Notes: generated by a model not told the origin, from the letters alone. 64,000 nt of DNA from Listeria sp. PSOL-1 (GCF_902806445.1 NZ_LR760298.1:310001-374000); one strand, 5' to 3'; positions 26,787 through 36,896 are shown, counted from the stretch's first letter. A program made the numbers and translations.

Positions 26787-27923
26787 ATGGTTGTCGGTTG
26801 GCACCGTGATACATGGATTGAAGTCGATTTAACAAGGATTAAAAAAAATATTCAAAATGAACAAAAACGCTTACCAGAAAACACGTCGATTTGGGCCGTT
26901 GTTAAAGCGAATGCCTATGGACATGGAATCATTGAAGTAGCAAAAGCTGCAAAAGAAGCAGGAGCTACAGGTTTTTGCGTTGCTATTTTAGATGAAGCAT
27001 TGGCGTTAAGAGAAAATGGTTTTCTTGACATGCCGATTTTAGTATTAGGAGCAGTAAGAAAAGAAGACGTAGCGCTTGCTGCAAAATTTCAAATTTCAAT
27101 TACGCTATTTGATCTTAACTGGCTAGAGGACTTAGTGTTTGACGGAAATTTAAATATCCATTTAAAAGTGGATACGGGAATGGGCCGACTTGGCGTGCGA
27201 TCAAAAGAAGAGGTAGTAAAAGCTATCCATCAAGTAAAAAATGATCATCGTTTATCGTTAGAAGGAATCTTTACTCATTTTGCTACAGCTGATCAAAAAG
27301 ATATGAGCTATTTCAATAAACAGATACAACGGTTTGATGAAATTTTGCAAACGTTAGATAAAAAACCACGTTATGTTCATGTAGCTAATTCAGCTGATAG
27401 TCTACTTCATGAGCATTTGGAATGTAATGTTGTACGGTTTGGCATTGCAATGTATGGCTTAACTCCCTCCACCGAAATTGCAGATATATTGCCGTTTAAA
27501 CTCGCGCCAGCTTTATCGCTTTATACCAAAATGGTTCAAGTCAAAAAGTTAAAAAAAGGTGATCACGTTAGCTACGGGGCTACTTATACGGCAAAAAATG
27601 AAGAATGGATAGCCACACTTCCAATTGGCTATGCAGATGGAATTATTCGTCACTATTCAGGCTTTCATGTCTTAATAAACGGCATAAAAGCAGAAATTAT
27701 CGGACGTGTTTGCATGGATCAAATAACGATTAGGTTGCCCTATGAATTCCCAGTTGGAACGGTAGTAACTATAATTGGGGAGAGTAGCGGAGTTCAAGTA
27801 AGTGCAGATGACATAGCAGACCATTTAAATACGATCAATTATGAAGTGATATGTATGCTAAGTGAACGTTTAAAGCGTATCTATCAGACTTCCGAACAAA
27901 AAGATGAATTTCATCCCATTTAA
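26787..27923 (+). CDS. alr: Alanine racemase
   Basis: PLP enzyme of 378 residues converting L- to D-alanine, feeding Ddl and teichoic-acid D-alanylation. The PLP lysine lies in [12 protein letters not shown] (about 37). Other family marks are [11 protein letters not shown], the catalytic tyrosine segment [14 protein letters not shown] and [13 protein letters not shown] 26787 follows AGAGGT and starts four bases after acpS ends. In Listeria this gene (dal) precedes mazEF-rsb-sigB, as here. Confidence 0.96.
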   Translation: MVVGWHRDTWIEVDLTRIKKNIQNEQKRLPENTSIWAVVKANAYGHGIIEVAKAAKEAGATGFCVAILDEALALRENGFLDMPILVLGAVRKEDVALAAKFQISITLFDLNWLEDLVFDGNLNIHLKVDTGMGRLGVRSKEEVVKAIHQVKNDHRLSLEGIFTHFATADQKDMSYFNKQIQRFDEILQTLDKKPRYVHVANSADSLLHEHLECNVVRFGIAMYGLTPSTEIADILPFKLAPALSLYTKMVQVKKLKKGDHVSYGATYTAKNEEWIATLPIGYADGIIRHYSGFHVLINGIKAEIIGRVCMDQITIRLPYEFPVGTVVTIIGESSGVQVSADDIADHLNTINYEVICMLSERLKRIYQTSEQKDEFHPI

Positions 27924-28011
27924 CTAGATATAGGACGAAAGCTTGTGCTTATTCTTAGGACTAATAGCTAAAAAATAGAAAAATTAAAGGAAATTACTTT
28001 TCTTCAAGCGC

Positions 28012-28040
28012 TTGGAGTGGTACGATGGTATTGTTATAAA
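28012..28040 (+). promoter_or_regulatory. Possible promoter of mazEF
   Basis: TTGGAG, 17-base spacer, TATAAA, about 30 bases before the mazE start codon. Read-through from alr is also possible since no clear terminator separates them. Confidence 0.45.
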
Positions 28041-28068
28041 CATGTATGCAGCTTTGGGGGTGCCAAAC

Positions 28069-28347
28069 GTGTTAGAGAGAGAATGTGAAACAGAAATCTC
28101 AGTTACGTTAACTGAGGAACTCATGCAAGAACTAGATTCAGTCGTAAAAAAAGAAAAAGTGGGGCGAAGCGAAGTGATTAGAGAAGCTACGAAACAGTTT
28201 ATCGAACAAAAAAAAGCACGTGAGCTACGTGACGAAATGGAAAAGGGATATACTGAAATGGCAACGATTAACTTTGCTATTTCTAGTGAATGCACGCATG
28301 TTGAAGCGGAAGCAGAAACAAAAAGTATGGAAATATTAGGAGGTTAG
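28069..28347 (+). CDS. mazE: MazE-type antitoxin (ribbon-helix-helix)
   Basis: A 92-residue antitoxin that binds and inhibits MazF and probably its own promoter. The N-terminal ribbon-helix-helix is [17 protein letters not shown] then [17 protein letters not shown], as in B. subtilis EndoAI; the C-terminus supplies the toxin-binding peptide. GTG 28069 is chosen with GGGGGTG six bases upstream. mazF follows after four bases. Confidence 0.9.
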   Translation: MLERECETEISVTLTEELMQELDSVVKKEKVGRSEVIREATKQFIEQKKARELRDEMEKGYTEMATINFAISSECTHVEAEAETKSMEILGG

Positions 28348-28351
28348 GCAG

Positions 28352-28696
28352 TTGGTGAAGCGTGGTGATGTTTACTACGCGGATCTTTCCCCCGTGGTCG
28401 GGAGCGAGCAAGGGGGAATACGGCCTGTTCTCATCATTCAGAATGATATTGGCAATCGGTTTAGTCCAACCGTTGTTGTAGCTGCAATTACTGCAAAGAT
28501 TCAAAAAGCAAAGTTGCCAACTCATGTTGAAGCTACCAAAAAAAATGGATTTGATCGGGATTCCGTTATTTTACTTGAACAAATCCGAACCATTGATAAG
28601 CAACGTTTAACGGATAAGATTACCCATCTGGACGATGAGCTAATGGAAAAGGTAAATAAAGCAGTCGAAATAAGTCTTGGTGTAGTGGAATTTTGA
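28352..28696 (+). CDS. mazF: MazF/EndoA endoribonuclease toxin
   Basis: Sequence-specific mRNA interferase of 114 residues (UACAU-type in B. subtilis EndoA). The fold marks are [21 protein letters not shown] (read in pieces), [16 protein letters not shown] and [16 protein letters not shown], including the conserved Arg and Thr of the active site. TTG 28352 has AGGAGG eight bases upstream. Upstream of rsbR as in Bacillus and Listeria. Confidence 0.94.
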   Translation: MVKRGDVYYADLSPVVGSEQGGIRPVLIIQNDIGNRFSPTVVVAAITAKIQKAKLPTHVEATKKNGFDRDSVILLEQIRTIDKQRLTDKITHLDDELMEKVNKAVEISLGVVEF

Positions 28697-28838
28697 CCAA
28701 ATCCAATTAGTCCCCATCGTAATAAAATAGGATGATGAAAGCAGGGCAAATGATTCGCGCAGCAAGACAAATGTTTATTCTAAGCTTGACAAGTTTTAGG
28801 GTATTATATTACATAAGAAATAATTCAATGTCTGAAAT

Positions 28839-28906
28839 ACCTGACATAGGAAACACAAACAAACTGCATATTATCGCAGTAAAATGTTTCCTATGCCAGG
28901 TTTTTT
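28839..28906 (+). terminator. Terminator between mazF and rsbR
   Basis: ACCTGACATAGGAAACA / TGTTTCCTATGCCAGGT with a secondary ACTGC / GCAGT stem in the loop, followed by TTTTTTC. It should limit read-through from alr-mazEF into rsbR. Confidence 0.85.
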
Positions 28907-28970
28907 CAAAAAGTAGCTAGCTCCTCTAAGAAACATAAGAGTTTATCAGGAAAGGTTGAGAAAATAAATA

Positions 28971-29807
28971 ATGTATAACAACTTTGCAAAGTTCATTCGT
29001 CAAAACGATACGGTTTTATTAGAAGAATGGATGGAAGAAATGAAGCAGCAAACCGATCCGCGTATTGTCGATATCACAAAAGAAGAGATGTATGAAGAAA
29101 CAAGTAAAGAGTTTATTGACCTACTTGTTTCAAACGTTACAGAAGCAAGCAGTATGTTTTTTGAAAAGCTTGATAATTATGCCGAAAAGATCGTAAGTAT
29201 TAATTGGCCTGTTCATTTTGTTACAATTGGGCTTAAAGTTTTCGGTCTGCTTGTTTACAAAAAAATACGTGGACAAGAAAATTTTTTAAAGTATGAAGAA
29301 GATCTAGAAAAAGATGGTTATTATCTCTTTGGAAATTGGCTTTCTTCGATGTATAATCAAATTATAACAGCTTATGCAACCACCTTTGAAAAAACAGTGG
29401 ACATCCAAAAAACAGCACTTCAAGAACTTTCAGCACCGCTTTTACCTATTTTCGACAAAATATCAGTAATGCCTCTTATAGGTACAATTGATACTGAACG
29501 AGCCAAGCTAATTATCGAAAATTTACTCATGGGCGTTGTAAAAAATCGTTCTGAAGTTGTTTTGATTGATATAACAGGTGTACCCGTTGTCGATACAATG
29601 GTTGCACATCATATTATTCAGGCCGCAGAAGCCGCTCGTCTTGTCGGGTGTCAAGCCATGCTTGTAGGAATTCGACCAGAAATTGCGCAAACTATCGTGG
29701 CACTTGGAATCGAGCTTAATCAGATCATTACAACAAACACAATAAAAAAAGGGATAGAGCGCGCACTAGCTTTAACAAATAGAGAGATCATTGAAAAAGA
29801 GGAGTGA
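28971..29807 (+). CDS. rsbR: Stressosome scaffold/sensor protein RsbR
   Basis: A 278-residue stressosome component. The N-terminal half is a non-heme globin-like sensor domain (to about 140); the C-terminal STAS domain carries the phosphorylatable threonines near 175 ([10 protein letters not shown]) and 209 (VVDTMVAHH), targets of RsbT. First gene of rsbRSTUVW-sigB-rsbX. Ribosome site AGGAAAGG is somewhat distant. rsbS begins four bases after its stop. Confidence 0.95.
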   Translation: MYNNFAKFIRQNDTVLLEEWMEEMKQQTDPRIVDITKEEMYEETSKEFIDLLVSNVTEASSMFFEKLDNYAEKIVSINWPVHFVTIGLKVFGLLVYKKIRGQENFLKYEEDLEKDGYYLFGNWLSSMYNQIITAYATTFEKTVDIQKTALQELSAPLLPIFDKISVMPLIGTIDTERAKLIIENLLMGVVKNRSEVVLIDITGVPVVDTMVAHHIIQAAEAARLVGCQAMLVGIRPEIAQTIVALGIELNQIITTNTIKKGIERALALTNREIIEKEE

Positions 29808-29811
29808 GACT

Positions 29812-30168
29812 GTGGGGATTCCAATACTTAAATTAGGTGAATGTTTATTAATTTCGATCCAAAGTGAATTGGATGATCATACAGCAATTGAATTTCAAGA
29901 AGATCTGCTAGCTAAAATCCATGAAACCACAGCCAGAGGAGTAGTTATTGATATTACGTCTATTGACTTTATTGATTCATTTATTGCAAAAATCCTAGGT
30001 GATGTTGTCAGCATGTCTAGATTGATGGGCGCAAAGGTTGTCGTCACTGGGATCCAACCAGCAGTAGCCATTACATTAATTGAGTTAGGTATAGTCTTTG
30101 AAGGTGTGCTATCAGCAATGGATTTAGAAAGTGGCCTTGAAAAATTGAAACAGGAATTGGGGGAATAA
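29812..30168 (+). CDS. rsbS: Stressosome protein RsbS
   Basis: A single STAS domain of 118 residues that forms the stressosome core with RsbR and holds RsbT. The phosphorylated serine is in [10 protein letters not shown] (about 56). GTG 29812 gives [16 protein letters not shown], the expected RsbS start, with GAGGAG about seven bases upstream. Two bases separate it from rsbT. Confidence 0.95.
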   Translation: MGIPILKLGECLLISIQSELDDHTAIEFQEDLLAKIHETTARGVVIDITSIDFIDSFIAKILGDVVSMSRLMGAKVVVTGIQPAVAITLIELGIVFEGVLSAMDLESGLEKLKQELGE

Positions 30169-30170
30169 AG

Positions 30171-30581
30171 ATGGAATTCCAATCCTGTGTAAAAATTATA
30201 AATGAATGGGATATTGTAGCTGCAAGACAAATTGGAAGAAAATTTTCAAAGGAAATAGGTTTTGGTACAGTAGATCAGGCAAGAATTACAACTGCAATTA
30301 GCGAACTTGCGCGAAATATTTTTCTTTATGCTGGAAGTGGTGAGATTTGTATTTCACGCATTTCGGAATCAAGAAAAACAGGCTTAGAAATTACCGCAAA
30401 AGATAGTGGTCCAGGAATTTTAGACATTCGCAAAGTTATGCAAGATGGCTATACAACATCAGGAGGGCTAGGAGCTGGTCTTCCTGGTGTAAAGCGTTTA
30501 ATGGATAGTTTCGATATTGAATCTAAGGCAGACGGGGAAAGTAAGGGAACCGTCATCAAAGCAATTAAGTGGGTTCGGTAG
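30171..30581 (+). CDS. rsbT: Serine/threonine kinase RsbT
   Basis: GHKL-type kinase of 136 residues. Under stress it phosphorylates RsbS and RsbR, leaves the stressosome and activates RsbU. The ATP-binding boxes are ISELARNIF (N box), DSGPGI (G1) and GGLGAGLPGVKRL (G2). GGGGGAAT precedes the ATG. Confidence 0.95.
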   Translation: MEFQSCVKIINEWDIVAARQIGRKFSKEIGFGTVDQARITTAISELARNIFLYAGSGEICISRISESRKTGLEITAKDSGPGILDIRKVMQDGYTTSGGLGAGLPGVKRLMDSFDIESKADGESKGTVIKAIKWVR

Positions 30582-30596
30582 GGGGAACTGCATTCA

Positions 30597-31604
30597 ATGG
30601 AAAAGAAGAATTTTGCTAGAAAATATAAAAAAATTCTGTTTGAATATTTAAAGCATCAAGACGAAGAGATTCTTTATAGCTGTGAAAAATTAACAAAAGA
30701 AGCAATGGAAGATAAAATTCCACCAGAAGAAATTATCAATATTCACCGATCTGCCTTAGAAGATTATGATACAGAATTGTCAAATTATGTCAAAAAGTCA
30801 TTCGATGTGTTACTGGAAACAATGGTTGGTTACGGGTTAGCCTATCTTGAACACATTAGCCTTAGAAGTGAGCAAAAGAAGCTACAAAATGAAATTGCCC
30901 AAGCAGAAACAATGCAAAAAACACTAATGGAATCAGAAACACCGCACCGTGAAGATGTAGAGTTTGGTGTTGTTAGTATTGCGGCTAGACAAATGAGTGG
31001 TGATTATTACAGTTTCATCGAAGACACAAAAACAGGGATTGGCATCGCACTAGCTGATGTAATTGGTAAAGGAATCCCAGCAGCATTTAGTACATCGATG
31101 ATAAAATATGCACTAACTGGCCTAGATGAAAAAGAGCGAACACCTTCTATTGTTTTAAAAGAACTAAACAAAGTCGTGGAAGAAAATATCAACGATAGCA
31201 TGTTCATTACGATGTTTTACGGCTTGTATCATGATGACACACATCTTTTTGAATTTGGATCAGCAGGCCATGAAGTAGGGCTTTACTATCAGGCAAACGA
31301 ACAATCCTTCTCTGATCTTTATGCAAGAGGGCTTCCACTTGGCATAGATCGCGAAACAAGCTATCGCAGCTTTGAAAAAAGTGTTCAACCAGGAGATATG
31401 ATTGTTATTATGTCTGATGGCGTAACCGAAGCACGGACGGAACAAGGCTTCATTGAACGAGAAGTATTAATTGATTTATTCACAAAAAATTTGAGCTTAA
31501 ATACGCAAGCAATGGTAGAAGAAGTCTACAACCAACTTCTTAAAATGCAGAATTTCACATTGCATGATGATTTTACTTTAATTTGTATCAAGCGAACGAA
31601 ATAA
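30597..31604 (+). CDS. rsbU: PP2C-type phosphatase RsbU
   Basis: A 335-residue phosphatase that dephosphorylates RsbV. The N-terminal RsbT-binding helical domain (1-80) leads to the SpoIIE/PP2C domain with MSGDYYSF, ALADVIGKGIPAA and VIMSDGVTEAR as metal-binding segments. GGGGG lies upstream of the ATG. A sigma-B promoter starts right after its stop codon. Confidence 0.95.
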   Translation: MEKKNFARKYKKILFEYLKHQDEEILYSCEKLTKEAMEDKIPPEEIINIHRSALEDYDTELSNYVKKSFDVLLETMVGYGLAYLEHISLRSEQKKLQNEIAQAETMQKTLMESETPHREDVEFGVVSIAARQMSGDYYSFIEDTKTGIGIALADVIGKGIPAAFSTSMIKYALTGLDEKERTPSIVLKELNKVVEENINDSMFITMFYGLYHDDTHLFEFGSAGHEVGLYYQANEQSFSDLYARGLPLGIDRETSYRSFEKSVQPGDMIVIMSDGVTEARTEQGFIEREVLIDLFTKNLSLNTQAMVEEVYNQLLKMQNFTLHDDFTLICIKRTK

Positions 31605-31605
31605 G

Positions 31606-31630
31606 GTTTGAAAAAAATAAAATTGGGTAA
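31606..31630 (+). promoter_or_regulatory. Sigma-B promoter of rsbV-rsbW-sigB-rsbX
   Basis: GTTTGA, 13-base spacer, GGGTAA, about 37 bases before the rsbV start. Position and sequence match the known autoregulated sigma-B promoter inside this operon in Listeria and Bacillus. Confidence 0.8.
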
Positions 31631-31666
31631 AGAGCCTTAGTATACCGAAATTGATGGGGTGAAATA

Positions 31667-32008
31667 ATGAATATCGATATTAAGATTAACGAACAAGATG
31701 AAAAGCACGTAGAAGCCTTCATTAGGGGTGAAATAGACGCCTATACAGCACCTAAACTAAAAGAAAATCTTGAAAAATATCAAGAAGAAAAAGATTTTGA
31801 ACTACGTGTTGATTTAGCTGACGTCGGTTACATGGATTCTACCGGTCTAGGTGTATTTGTTGGCATGTATAAATGCCTTCGTGCAAATAACAGTGAACTT
31901 ATTTTAGTCGGATTACCAGAACGTTTATACCGTCTTTTTGAAATCACTGGACTATCAGATATTATTGAAATCAAAAAAGAGGGTGAAGCGAATGGCAACA
32001 ATGTGTGA
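31667..32008 (+). CDS. rsbV: Anti-anti-sigma factor RsbV
   Basis: STAS-domain protein of 113 residues. Unphosphorylated, it binds RsbW and frees sigma B. The target serine is in [10 protein letters not shown] (about 58). GGGGTGA precedes the ATG. Its 3' end overlaps rsbW by 17 bases. Confidence 0.95.
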   Translation: MNIDIKINEQDEKHVEAFIRGEIDAYTAPKLKENLEKYQEEKDFELRVDLADVGYMDSTGLGVFVGMYKCLRANNSELILVGLPERLYRLFEITGLSDIIEIKKEGEANGNNV

Positions 32009-32465
32009 CAAAATTGAATTAACGTTACCTGCCAAGCCAGAATATGTTAAGTTAGGAAGATTGGCGCTTTCCGGAATTGCGAGTCAAGCAGGTTTTTCTT
32101 ATGAAGCTATTGAAGACTTAAAAATTGCCGTAAGTGAAGCCATTACTAATTCTGTTAAACATGCTTTTAAAGAAACCGGTGAAGGTGAAATAAAAGTAGA
32201 GTTTAAGATATATCAAGATAAGATTGATGTCATTGTTACCGATCGCGGAGAAAGTTTTGATTTTGAAGCTAAGCGTGACGAAATTGGACCATATGAAGTG
32301 AGTGAAGAGCACGAAGTTTTGCGCATTGGTGGTTTAGGACTGTTTTTAATTGAAACATTAATGGATGACGTAAAGTTTTATCATAAAAAAGGTGTTTCCG
32401 TTGTAATGACCAAATATATCAATGAGAAGCAGGTGGAGGAGAATGCAGAGAGTGTCTCAACCTGA
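31992..32465 (+). CDS. rsbW: Anti-sigma-B factor / serine kinase RsbW
   Basis: GHKL kinase of 157 residues that binds sigma B and phosphorylates RsbV. N box [12 protein letters not shown]1 DRGESFD and G2 [14 protein letters not shown] are present. ATG 31992 has GAGGGTGA upstream and gives [19 protein letters not shown]. Its end overlaps sigB by 23 bases, coupling their translation. Confidence 0.95.
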   Translation: MATMCDKIELTLPAKPEYVKLGRLALSGIASQAGFSYEAIEDLKIAVSEAITNSVKHAFKETGEGEIKVEFKIYQDKIDVIVTDRGESFDFEAKRDEIGPYEVSEEHEVLRIGGLGLFLIETLMDDVKFYHKKGVSVVMTKYINEKQVEENAESVST

Positions 32466-33222
32466 TAAGGACGCTAAAGAAAAAGTATATGAGTGGATTA
32501 AAGCTTATCAAGAAGATGGTGACGAACAAGCGCAATATGAACTCGTTGTTCACTATAAGAATTTAGTTGAATCAATTGCTCGCAAGTATTCCCAAGGTAA
32601 ATCTTTTCATGAAGATTTAGTGCAAGTGGGAAATATCGGTTTGCTTGGCGCGATTAGACGTTACGATGCAACATTTGGTAAAAGTTTTGAGGCTTTTGCT
32701 GTTCCAACAATCGTTGGTGAAATTAAGCGTTTTTTGCGCGATAAAACATGGAGTGTTCATGTGCCAAGACGTATTAAAGAACTTGGCCCTAAAATAAAAA
32801 ACGCTGTTGAAGAACTCACACGAGAACTCCAAAGCTCACCACAAATTAGTGATATCGCAAATCATATTGGTGCAACAGAAGAGGAAGTTCTTGAAGCAAT
32901 GGAAATGGGGAAAAGTTATCAAGCGCTTTCCGTTGACCATTCCATTGAAGCTGATTCTGATGGCAGCACAATCACGTTACTTGATGTTGTTGGAAATGAA
33001 GATGATGGCTTTGAACAAGTCAATCAAAGAATGTTACTTGAAAAAGTGCTTCCCGTATTAGACGAACGTGAACAAAAAATATTACAATATACTTTTATTG
33101 AAAATAGGAGTCAAAAAGAGACCGGAGCACTTCTTGATATTTCACAAATGCACGTTTCGCGAATTCAACGCCAAGCTATAAAAAAACTGCAGGAAGCACT
33201 GCAAAACGAGGAAGTGGAATAA
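32443..33222 (+). CDS. sigB: General stress sigma factor SigB
   Basis: RNA polymerase sigma factor of 259 residues directing the general stress regulon. Region 2 contains [20 protein letters not shown], region 3 [15 protein letters not shown] and region 4 [23 protein letters not shown] 32443 has GGAGGAG a few bases upstream. Transcribed from the operon start and from the internal sigma-B promoter. Confidence 0.97.
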   Translation: MQRVSQPDKDAKEKVYEWIKAYQEDGDEQAQYELVVHYKNLVESIARKYSQGKSFHEDLVQVGNIGLLGAIRRYDATFGKSFEAFAVPTIVGEIKRFLRDKTWSVHVPRRIKELGPKIKNAVEELTRELQSSPQISDIANHIGATEEEVLEAMEMGKSYQALSVDHSIEADSDGSTITLLDVVGNEDDGFEQVNQRMLLEKVLPVLDEREQKILQYTFIENRSQKETGALLDISQMHVSRIQRQAIKKLQEALQNEEVE

Positions 33223-33224
33223 GA

Positions 33225-33842
33225 ATGTCTAAAACAACCAATGATGCTTTTGCTAAAATGGAATTGTTTACTTTTCAAAGAGCGAAAGCTTTGCAAACTT
33301 GCTCTGGGGACATGTATTATTTCCATCAATCGAATGATACGTTTTTGTGTGTGATAGCTGATGGGCTTGGAAGCGGTACTGAAGCTAATAAAGCAGCTAA
33401 GGCAGCGATTAATGCAATTAAAGAAGCCCCCGAAGAGGACGTTTTAACATTAATGGAACGTGCAAACACAGCCGTTTTTTCTCTTCGCGGGGCAGCTATT
33501 GCAGTGGTTAAGTGCGACTTACCTCATGCGCGGATTACTTATAGCGGCATGGGAAATATTCGCTTTTTTGCGCTTGGGCCGTCAGATAAGCTAATCTATC
33601 CATTATCAACAAAGGGATATTTATCTGGCGGACCCAAGCGTTTTAAGGTGAAAGAATACCAGTTTCAGTATGATACAAAGTTTTTAATGTATTCTGATGG
33701 TTTGGTTCTTGAACATGTACAAACTTATTTAAAGTCATCACTTAGCACAGAGAAGACAGGAAATCTAATCGAACAAACAATCAAAGAAAAACCAAGCGAT
33801 GATGTTACATTTATTTTAGGAAAATTTCCCAAGGTTACATAA
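33225..33842 (+). CDS. rsbX: PP2C-type phosphatase RsbX (feedback regulator)
   Basis: A 205-residue phosphatase that resets the stressosome by dephosphorylating RsbS and RsbR. Metal-site segments are VIADGLGSG, the GMGNIRFFAL region and MYSDGLVLEH, then PSDDVTFILG. Two bases separate it from sigB. A palindromic repeat element follows directly. Confidence 0.95.
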   Translation: MSKTTNDAFAKMELFTFQRAKALQTCSGDMYYFHQSNDTFLCVIADGLGSGTEANKAAKAAINAIKEAPEEDVLTLMERANTAVFSLRGAAIAVVKCDLPHARITYSGMGNIRFFALGPSDKLIYPLSTKGYLSGGPKRFKVKEYQFQYDTKFLMYSDGLVLEHVQTYLKSSLSTEKTGNLIEQTIKEKPSDDVTFILGKFPKVT

Positions 33843-33955
33843 ACAAAATCAATCGGCGATAAGCGCTTGTATCTAAGAGATTGGCCAGCCCTCTTAAATA
33901 CAAACGCTTTCGCTCGATTTGTCATGTTCGAAATGTAGCACCTACGTAAATTCGC
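33843..33955. repeat. Dispersed palindromic element, copy A
   Basis: Ends ACAAAATC / GATTTGT; inner stem AAGCGCTTGTATCTAAGAG (33861-33879) / CTCTTAAATACAAACGCTT (33891-33909) with two G-T type mismatches. It contains the core GGCGATAAGCGCTTG and, on the right, TTCGCTCGATTTGTCATGTT. There is no good T run, so it may be a bidirectional structure rather than an efficient terminator. Confidence 0.65.
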
Positions 33956-34002
33956 ATTATGTCCCAAGCTCATCGTTAATTTATAAGGAGGAAGCCACCA
34001 GA

Positions 34003-36132
34003 ATGAAAGATGATAAAACAATGCAGCAGATCTATAATCAATTAGCATACCCGAAAAAAAATATTGATGCGGTTATTAAATTAATGGATGAAGGAAATAC
34101 GGTACCTTTTATCGCACGTTATCGTAAAGAAATGACAGGAAGCTTAGATGAAGTAGCCATTCGGAATATTGAAGAAACCTATCAATATGAGCTTAAATTA
34201 GCAACAAGAAAAGAAGAAATCATTCGCTTAATCGCTGAGCAGGAAAAGCTAACTCCTGAATTAGAGGCTAAAATTCGCCAAACAAAAAAGCAACAAACAC
34301 TAGAAGATATTTACCGGCCATATAAACAAAAGAAGAGAACAAAAGCAACGATCGCTAAGGAAAAAGGACTGGAGCCACTTGCGAATTGGCTCTTTAAATT
34401 AGAAAGTGGCAGTCCAGAAATGGAAGCAGAAAAGTTTATTTCAGCTGAAAAAGAAGTAAAAACAGCCGAAGAAGCGCTTCTTTTCGCTCATGAAATTATG
34501 GCAGAAAAAATTGGCGATGAAGCAGAATATCGTAAATGGACGCGCGATTTCACACGTAAATTCGGGATGATTCTTTCTACTGCGAAAAAACCCGAAAGTG
34601 ATGAAAAGAAAGTCTATGAAATGTACTATGATTATCAAGAAATGATCACAAAAATCGCAAGTCACCGCACACTTGCTTTTAACCGCGGTGAAAGAGAAGG
34701 GATTTTACGTGTTGGCATTCAAGTGGACACAACTAAAATCTTTGATTATTTCCGCAATCATTTAATTAAAGGAAAAGCAAACGAAGCAAGTTCACGGGTA
34801 GAACTCGCTATTCAAGATGCTTACAAGCGTTTTATTGCACCAGCTATTGAGCGTGAAATTCGTGCAGAGTTAACTGAAGTGGCAGAAAATCATGCCATCG
34901 AAATTTTTGCAGCAAACCTACGTAAATTGCTCCTACAACCACCGCTTAAAGGAAAAATTATGTTAGGTGTGGATCCCGCTTATCGCACTGGTTGTAAGCT
35001 TGCCGTCCTTGATCAAACTGGAAAGGTACTAGAAATTGGTGTTATCTACCCACATTCAGGTCAAACAAAATATCAAATTGAAATCATTGCAATCGGTAAT
35101 GGTACCGCTTCACGTGAGACTGAAAAATTTGTTGCAGAAGTACTTGCTGAAACAAATGAAAAAGCCTCTTATTGTATTGTGAGCGAAGCAGGTGCAAGCG
35201 TTTATTCTGCAAGTGAAGTTGCCCGTGCTGAATTTCCAGATTACCAAGTAGAAGAAAGAAGTGCTGTTTCAATCGGGCGCAGGCTGCAAGATCCTTTGGC
35301 TGAACTTGTTAAAATTGATCCGAAATCTGTTGGTGTTGGGCAATATCAACATGATGTGTCACAAAAAAAATTAACAGAAGCACTCACATTTGTAGTTGAA
35401 ACCGCTGTAAACCAGGTAGGAGTCAATGTGAATACCGCCTCTGCCTCACTTTTACAGTATGTTGCTGGATTGAATAAAACAGTCGCAAATAACATTCGTA
35501 AATATCGTGAAGAAAATGGCTCATTTACTTCACGTGGTGAACTAAAAAAAGTACCACGTTTAGGTGCAAAATCGTATGAACAAAGCATCGGCTTCATGCG
35601 TATTTTGGAAGGGGAAAACCCACTTGATAAAACAGCCATTCATCCAGAAAGTTATTCCGCCGCCAAACAAATTATCAAAACAGCTGGATCGACTTTAGAA
35701 TCGATTGGGAGCGATGAGTTAAAAACAGTTTTAAGCGATTTGGATCAAAAGCAATTAGCTGAAACACTAGATATTGGGGTAGAAACATTACAAGATATTA
35801 TTGCCGATTTGAGCGCTCCAGGACGAGATCTGCGTGAGGAGTTACCTGCACCGTTATTAAAACAAAATGTTATCTCAATGGAAGATTTAAAAACAGGCAT
35901 GGAATTAGAAGGAACTGTCCGAAATGTCGTTGCCTTTGGTGCATTCGTTGATATCGGTGTGAAACAAGATGGACTCGTTCATATTTCAAAATTAACCTCT
36001 TCCTTTGTAAAAAATCCTTTAGACGTCGTATCCGTTGGAGATATTGTAACGGTCTGGGTAGATGAGGTAGATTTAATAAAAAACCGCATTGCGCTAACAA
36101 TGCTTAACCCATCACAAGATAAAAATGAATAA
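34003..36132 (+). CDS. tex: Tex-family RNA-binding protein (YqgF/HhH/S1 domains)
   Basis: A 709-residue cytoplasmic nucleic-acid-binding protein. It has the Tex N-terminal domain (FIARYRKEMTGSLDE), a YqgF-like RNase-H fold (GVDPAYRTGCKLAVLD), helix-hairpin-helix segments (NVNTASASLLQYVAGLN) and an S1 domain at the C-terminus (LEGTVRNVVAFGAFVDIGV). ATG 34003 has AAGGAGGAAG upstream; the in-frame ATG 33919 lies in the repeat element and is rejected. It overlaps sprT by eight bases. Confidence 0.93.
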   Translation: MKDDKTMQQIYNQLAYPKKNIDAVIKLMDEGNTVPFIARYRKEMTGSLDEVAIRNIEETYQYELKLATRKEEIIRLIAEQEKLTPELEAKIRQTKKQQTLEDIYRPYKQKKRTKATIAKEKGLEPLANWLFKLESGSPEMEAEKFISAEKEVKTAEEALLFAHEIMAEKIGDEAEYRKWTRDFTRKFGMILSTAKKPESDEKKVYEMYYDYQEMITKIASHRTLAFNRGEREGILRVGIQVDTTKIFDYFRNHLIKGKANEASSRVELAIQDAYKRFIAPAIEREIRAELTEVAENHAIEIFAANLRKLLLQPPLKGKIMLGVDPAYRTGCKLAVLDQTGKVLEIGVIYPHSGQTKYQIEIIAIGNGTASRETEKFVAEVLAETNEKASYCIVSEAGASVYSASEVARAEFPDYQVEERSAVSIGRRLQDPLAELVKIDPKSVGVGQYQHDVSQKKLTEALTFVVETAVNQVGVNVNTASASLLQYVAGLNKTVANNIRKYREENGSFTSRGELKKVPRLGAKSYEQSIGFMRILEGENPLDKTAIHPESYSAAKQIIKTAGSTLESIGSDELKTVLSDLDQKQLAETLDIGVETLQDIIADLSAPGRDLREELPAPLLKQNVISMEDLKTGMELEGTVRNVVAFGAFVDIGVKQDGLVHISKLTSSFVKNPLDVVSVGDIVTVWVDEVDLIKNRIALTMLNPSQDKNE

Positions 36133-36589
36133 TGACGAATTGCAACAACTAATGGAACAGGTTTCACTTCATTATTTTAAAAAAAAATTTAAACATAAAG
36201 CTAGATTTAATGCAAGGTTAAAAACGACAGGCGGCAGATACTTACTTTTAAGCCACGATATTGAAATGAATCCAAGCTATTTAGCTGAATGTGGTTTAGA
36301 TTACTTTATGAGTATTATGCGCCATGAACTTTGTCATTATCATCTGCATTTGGAGAATAAAGGTTACCGGCATCGTGATCAGGATTTTAAAAAGCTTTTG
36401 CAAGAAGTAGATGCACCGCGTTTCTCTAAACCGCTTAAGCGAGAAGTAAAAGTGCAACAATATAGCTGTGAAAAATGTCGGCAAGTTTTTTTAAGAAGAA
36501 GGAAGTTTAACGTAGCCAAATATCGTTGTGGAAATTGTGGTGGAAAGTTGAAATATATAGGCGAGTCAAAAGTGAAGATAGGCGAGTAA
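36125..36589 (+). CDS. SprT-like zinc metalloprotease-fold protein
   Basis: A 154-residue SprT/YdcK-type protein. The zinc motif HELCH (about 67-71) is followed by a C-terminal zinc ribbon, CEKCRQVF and CGNCGGKL. The protease role is inferred from the fold. It overlaps the tex end by eight bases, and the same tex-sprT pair follows the sigB operon in Bacillus. Confidence 0.9.
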   Translation: MNNDELQQLMEQVSLHYFKKKFKHKARFNARLKTTGGRYLLLSHDIEMNPSYLAECGLDYFMSIMRHELCHYHLHLENKGYRHRDQDFKKLLQEVDAPRFSKPLKREVKVQQYSCEKCRQVFLRRRKFNVAKYRCGNCGGKLKYIGESKVKIGE

Positions 36590-36627
36590 AAAGAGGAAGA
36601 ACAGCGATTAAAATTTCTCACTTTTGC

Positions 36628-36656
36628 TTGCTTTTTCCTTGGAAGCTGATTATAAT
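36628..36656 (+). promoter_or_regulatory. Promoter of the tRNA-Asn/tRNA-Ser pair
   Basis: TTGCTT, 17-base spacer, TATAAT, ending 28 bases before tRNA-Asn. Confidence 0.7.
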
Positions 36657-36684
36657 AGAAATTGCAGTTTAAATGCTCTATTAT

Positions 36685-36757
36685 TCCACAGTAGCTCAGT
36701 TGGTAGAGCAATCGGCTGTTAACCGATCGGTCGCAGGTTCGAGTCCTGCCTGTGGAG
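36685..36757 (+). tRNA. tRNA-Asn (GTT)
   Basis: Acceptor arms TCCACAG / CTGTGGA pair perfectly; D arm AGCTCAGTTGGTAGAGC, anticodon loop CTGTTAA (GTT) and T-loop GGTTCGAGTCC are canonical. 73 bases, no encoded CCA. Confidence 0.97.
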
Positions 36758-36765
36758 CTTTATAT

Positions 36766-36853
36766 GGAGAAATACTCAAGTGGCTGAAGAGGCGCCCCTG
36801 CTAAGGGTGTAGGTCGTTTACGCGGCGCGAGGGTTCAAATCCCTCTTTCTCCG
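36766..36853 (+). tRNA. tRNA-Ser (GCT)
   Basis: Acceptor arms GGAGAAA / TTTCTCC, anticodon loop CTGCTAA (GCT), a long class II variable arm and T-loop GGTTCAAATCC. 88 bases, eight bases after tRNA-Asn, so co-transcribed. CCA is not encoded. Confidence 0.97.
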
Positions 36854-36860
36854 TTTTAGG

Positions 36861-36896
36861 AAACACTCAATGTTGTGAATCAACAGGAGTGTTTTT
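36861..36896 (+). terminator. Terminator of the tRNA pair
   Basis: AAACACTC / GAGTGTTT stem with an inner TTG / CAA pairing, followed by T run. Confidence 0.8.

Noticed and set aside
28785-28815. TTGACA near 28786 as a promoter for rsbR
   Set aside because: No acceptable -10 lies at 16-18 bases; TATTAT is at 13 bases, and a terminator stands between it and rsbR.
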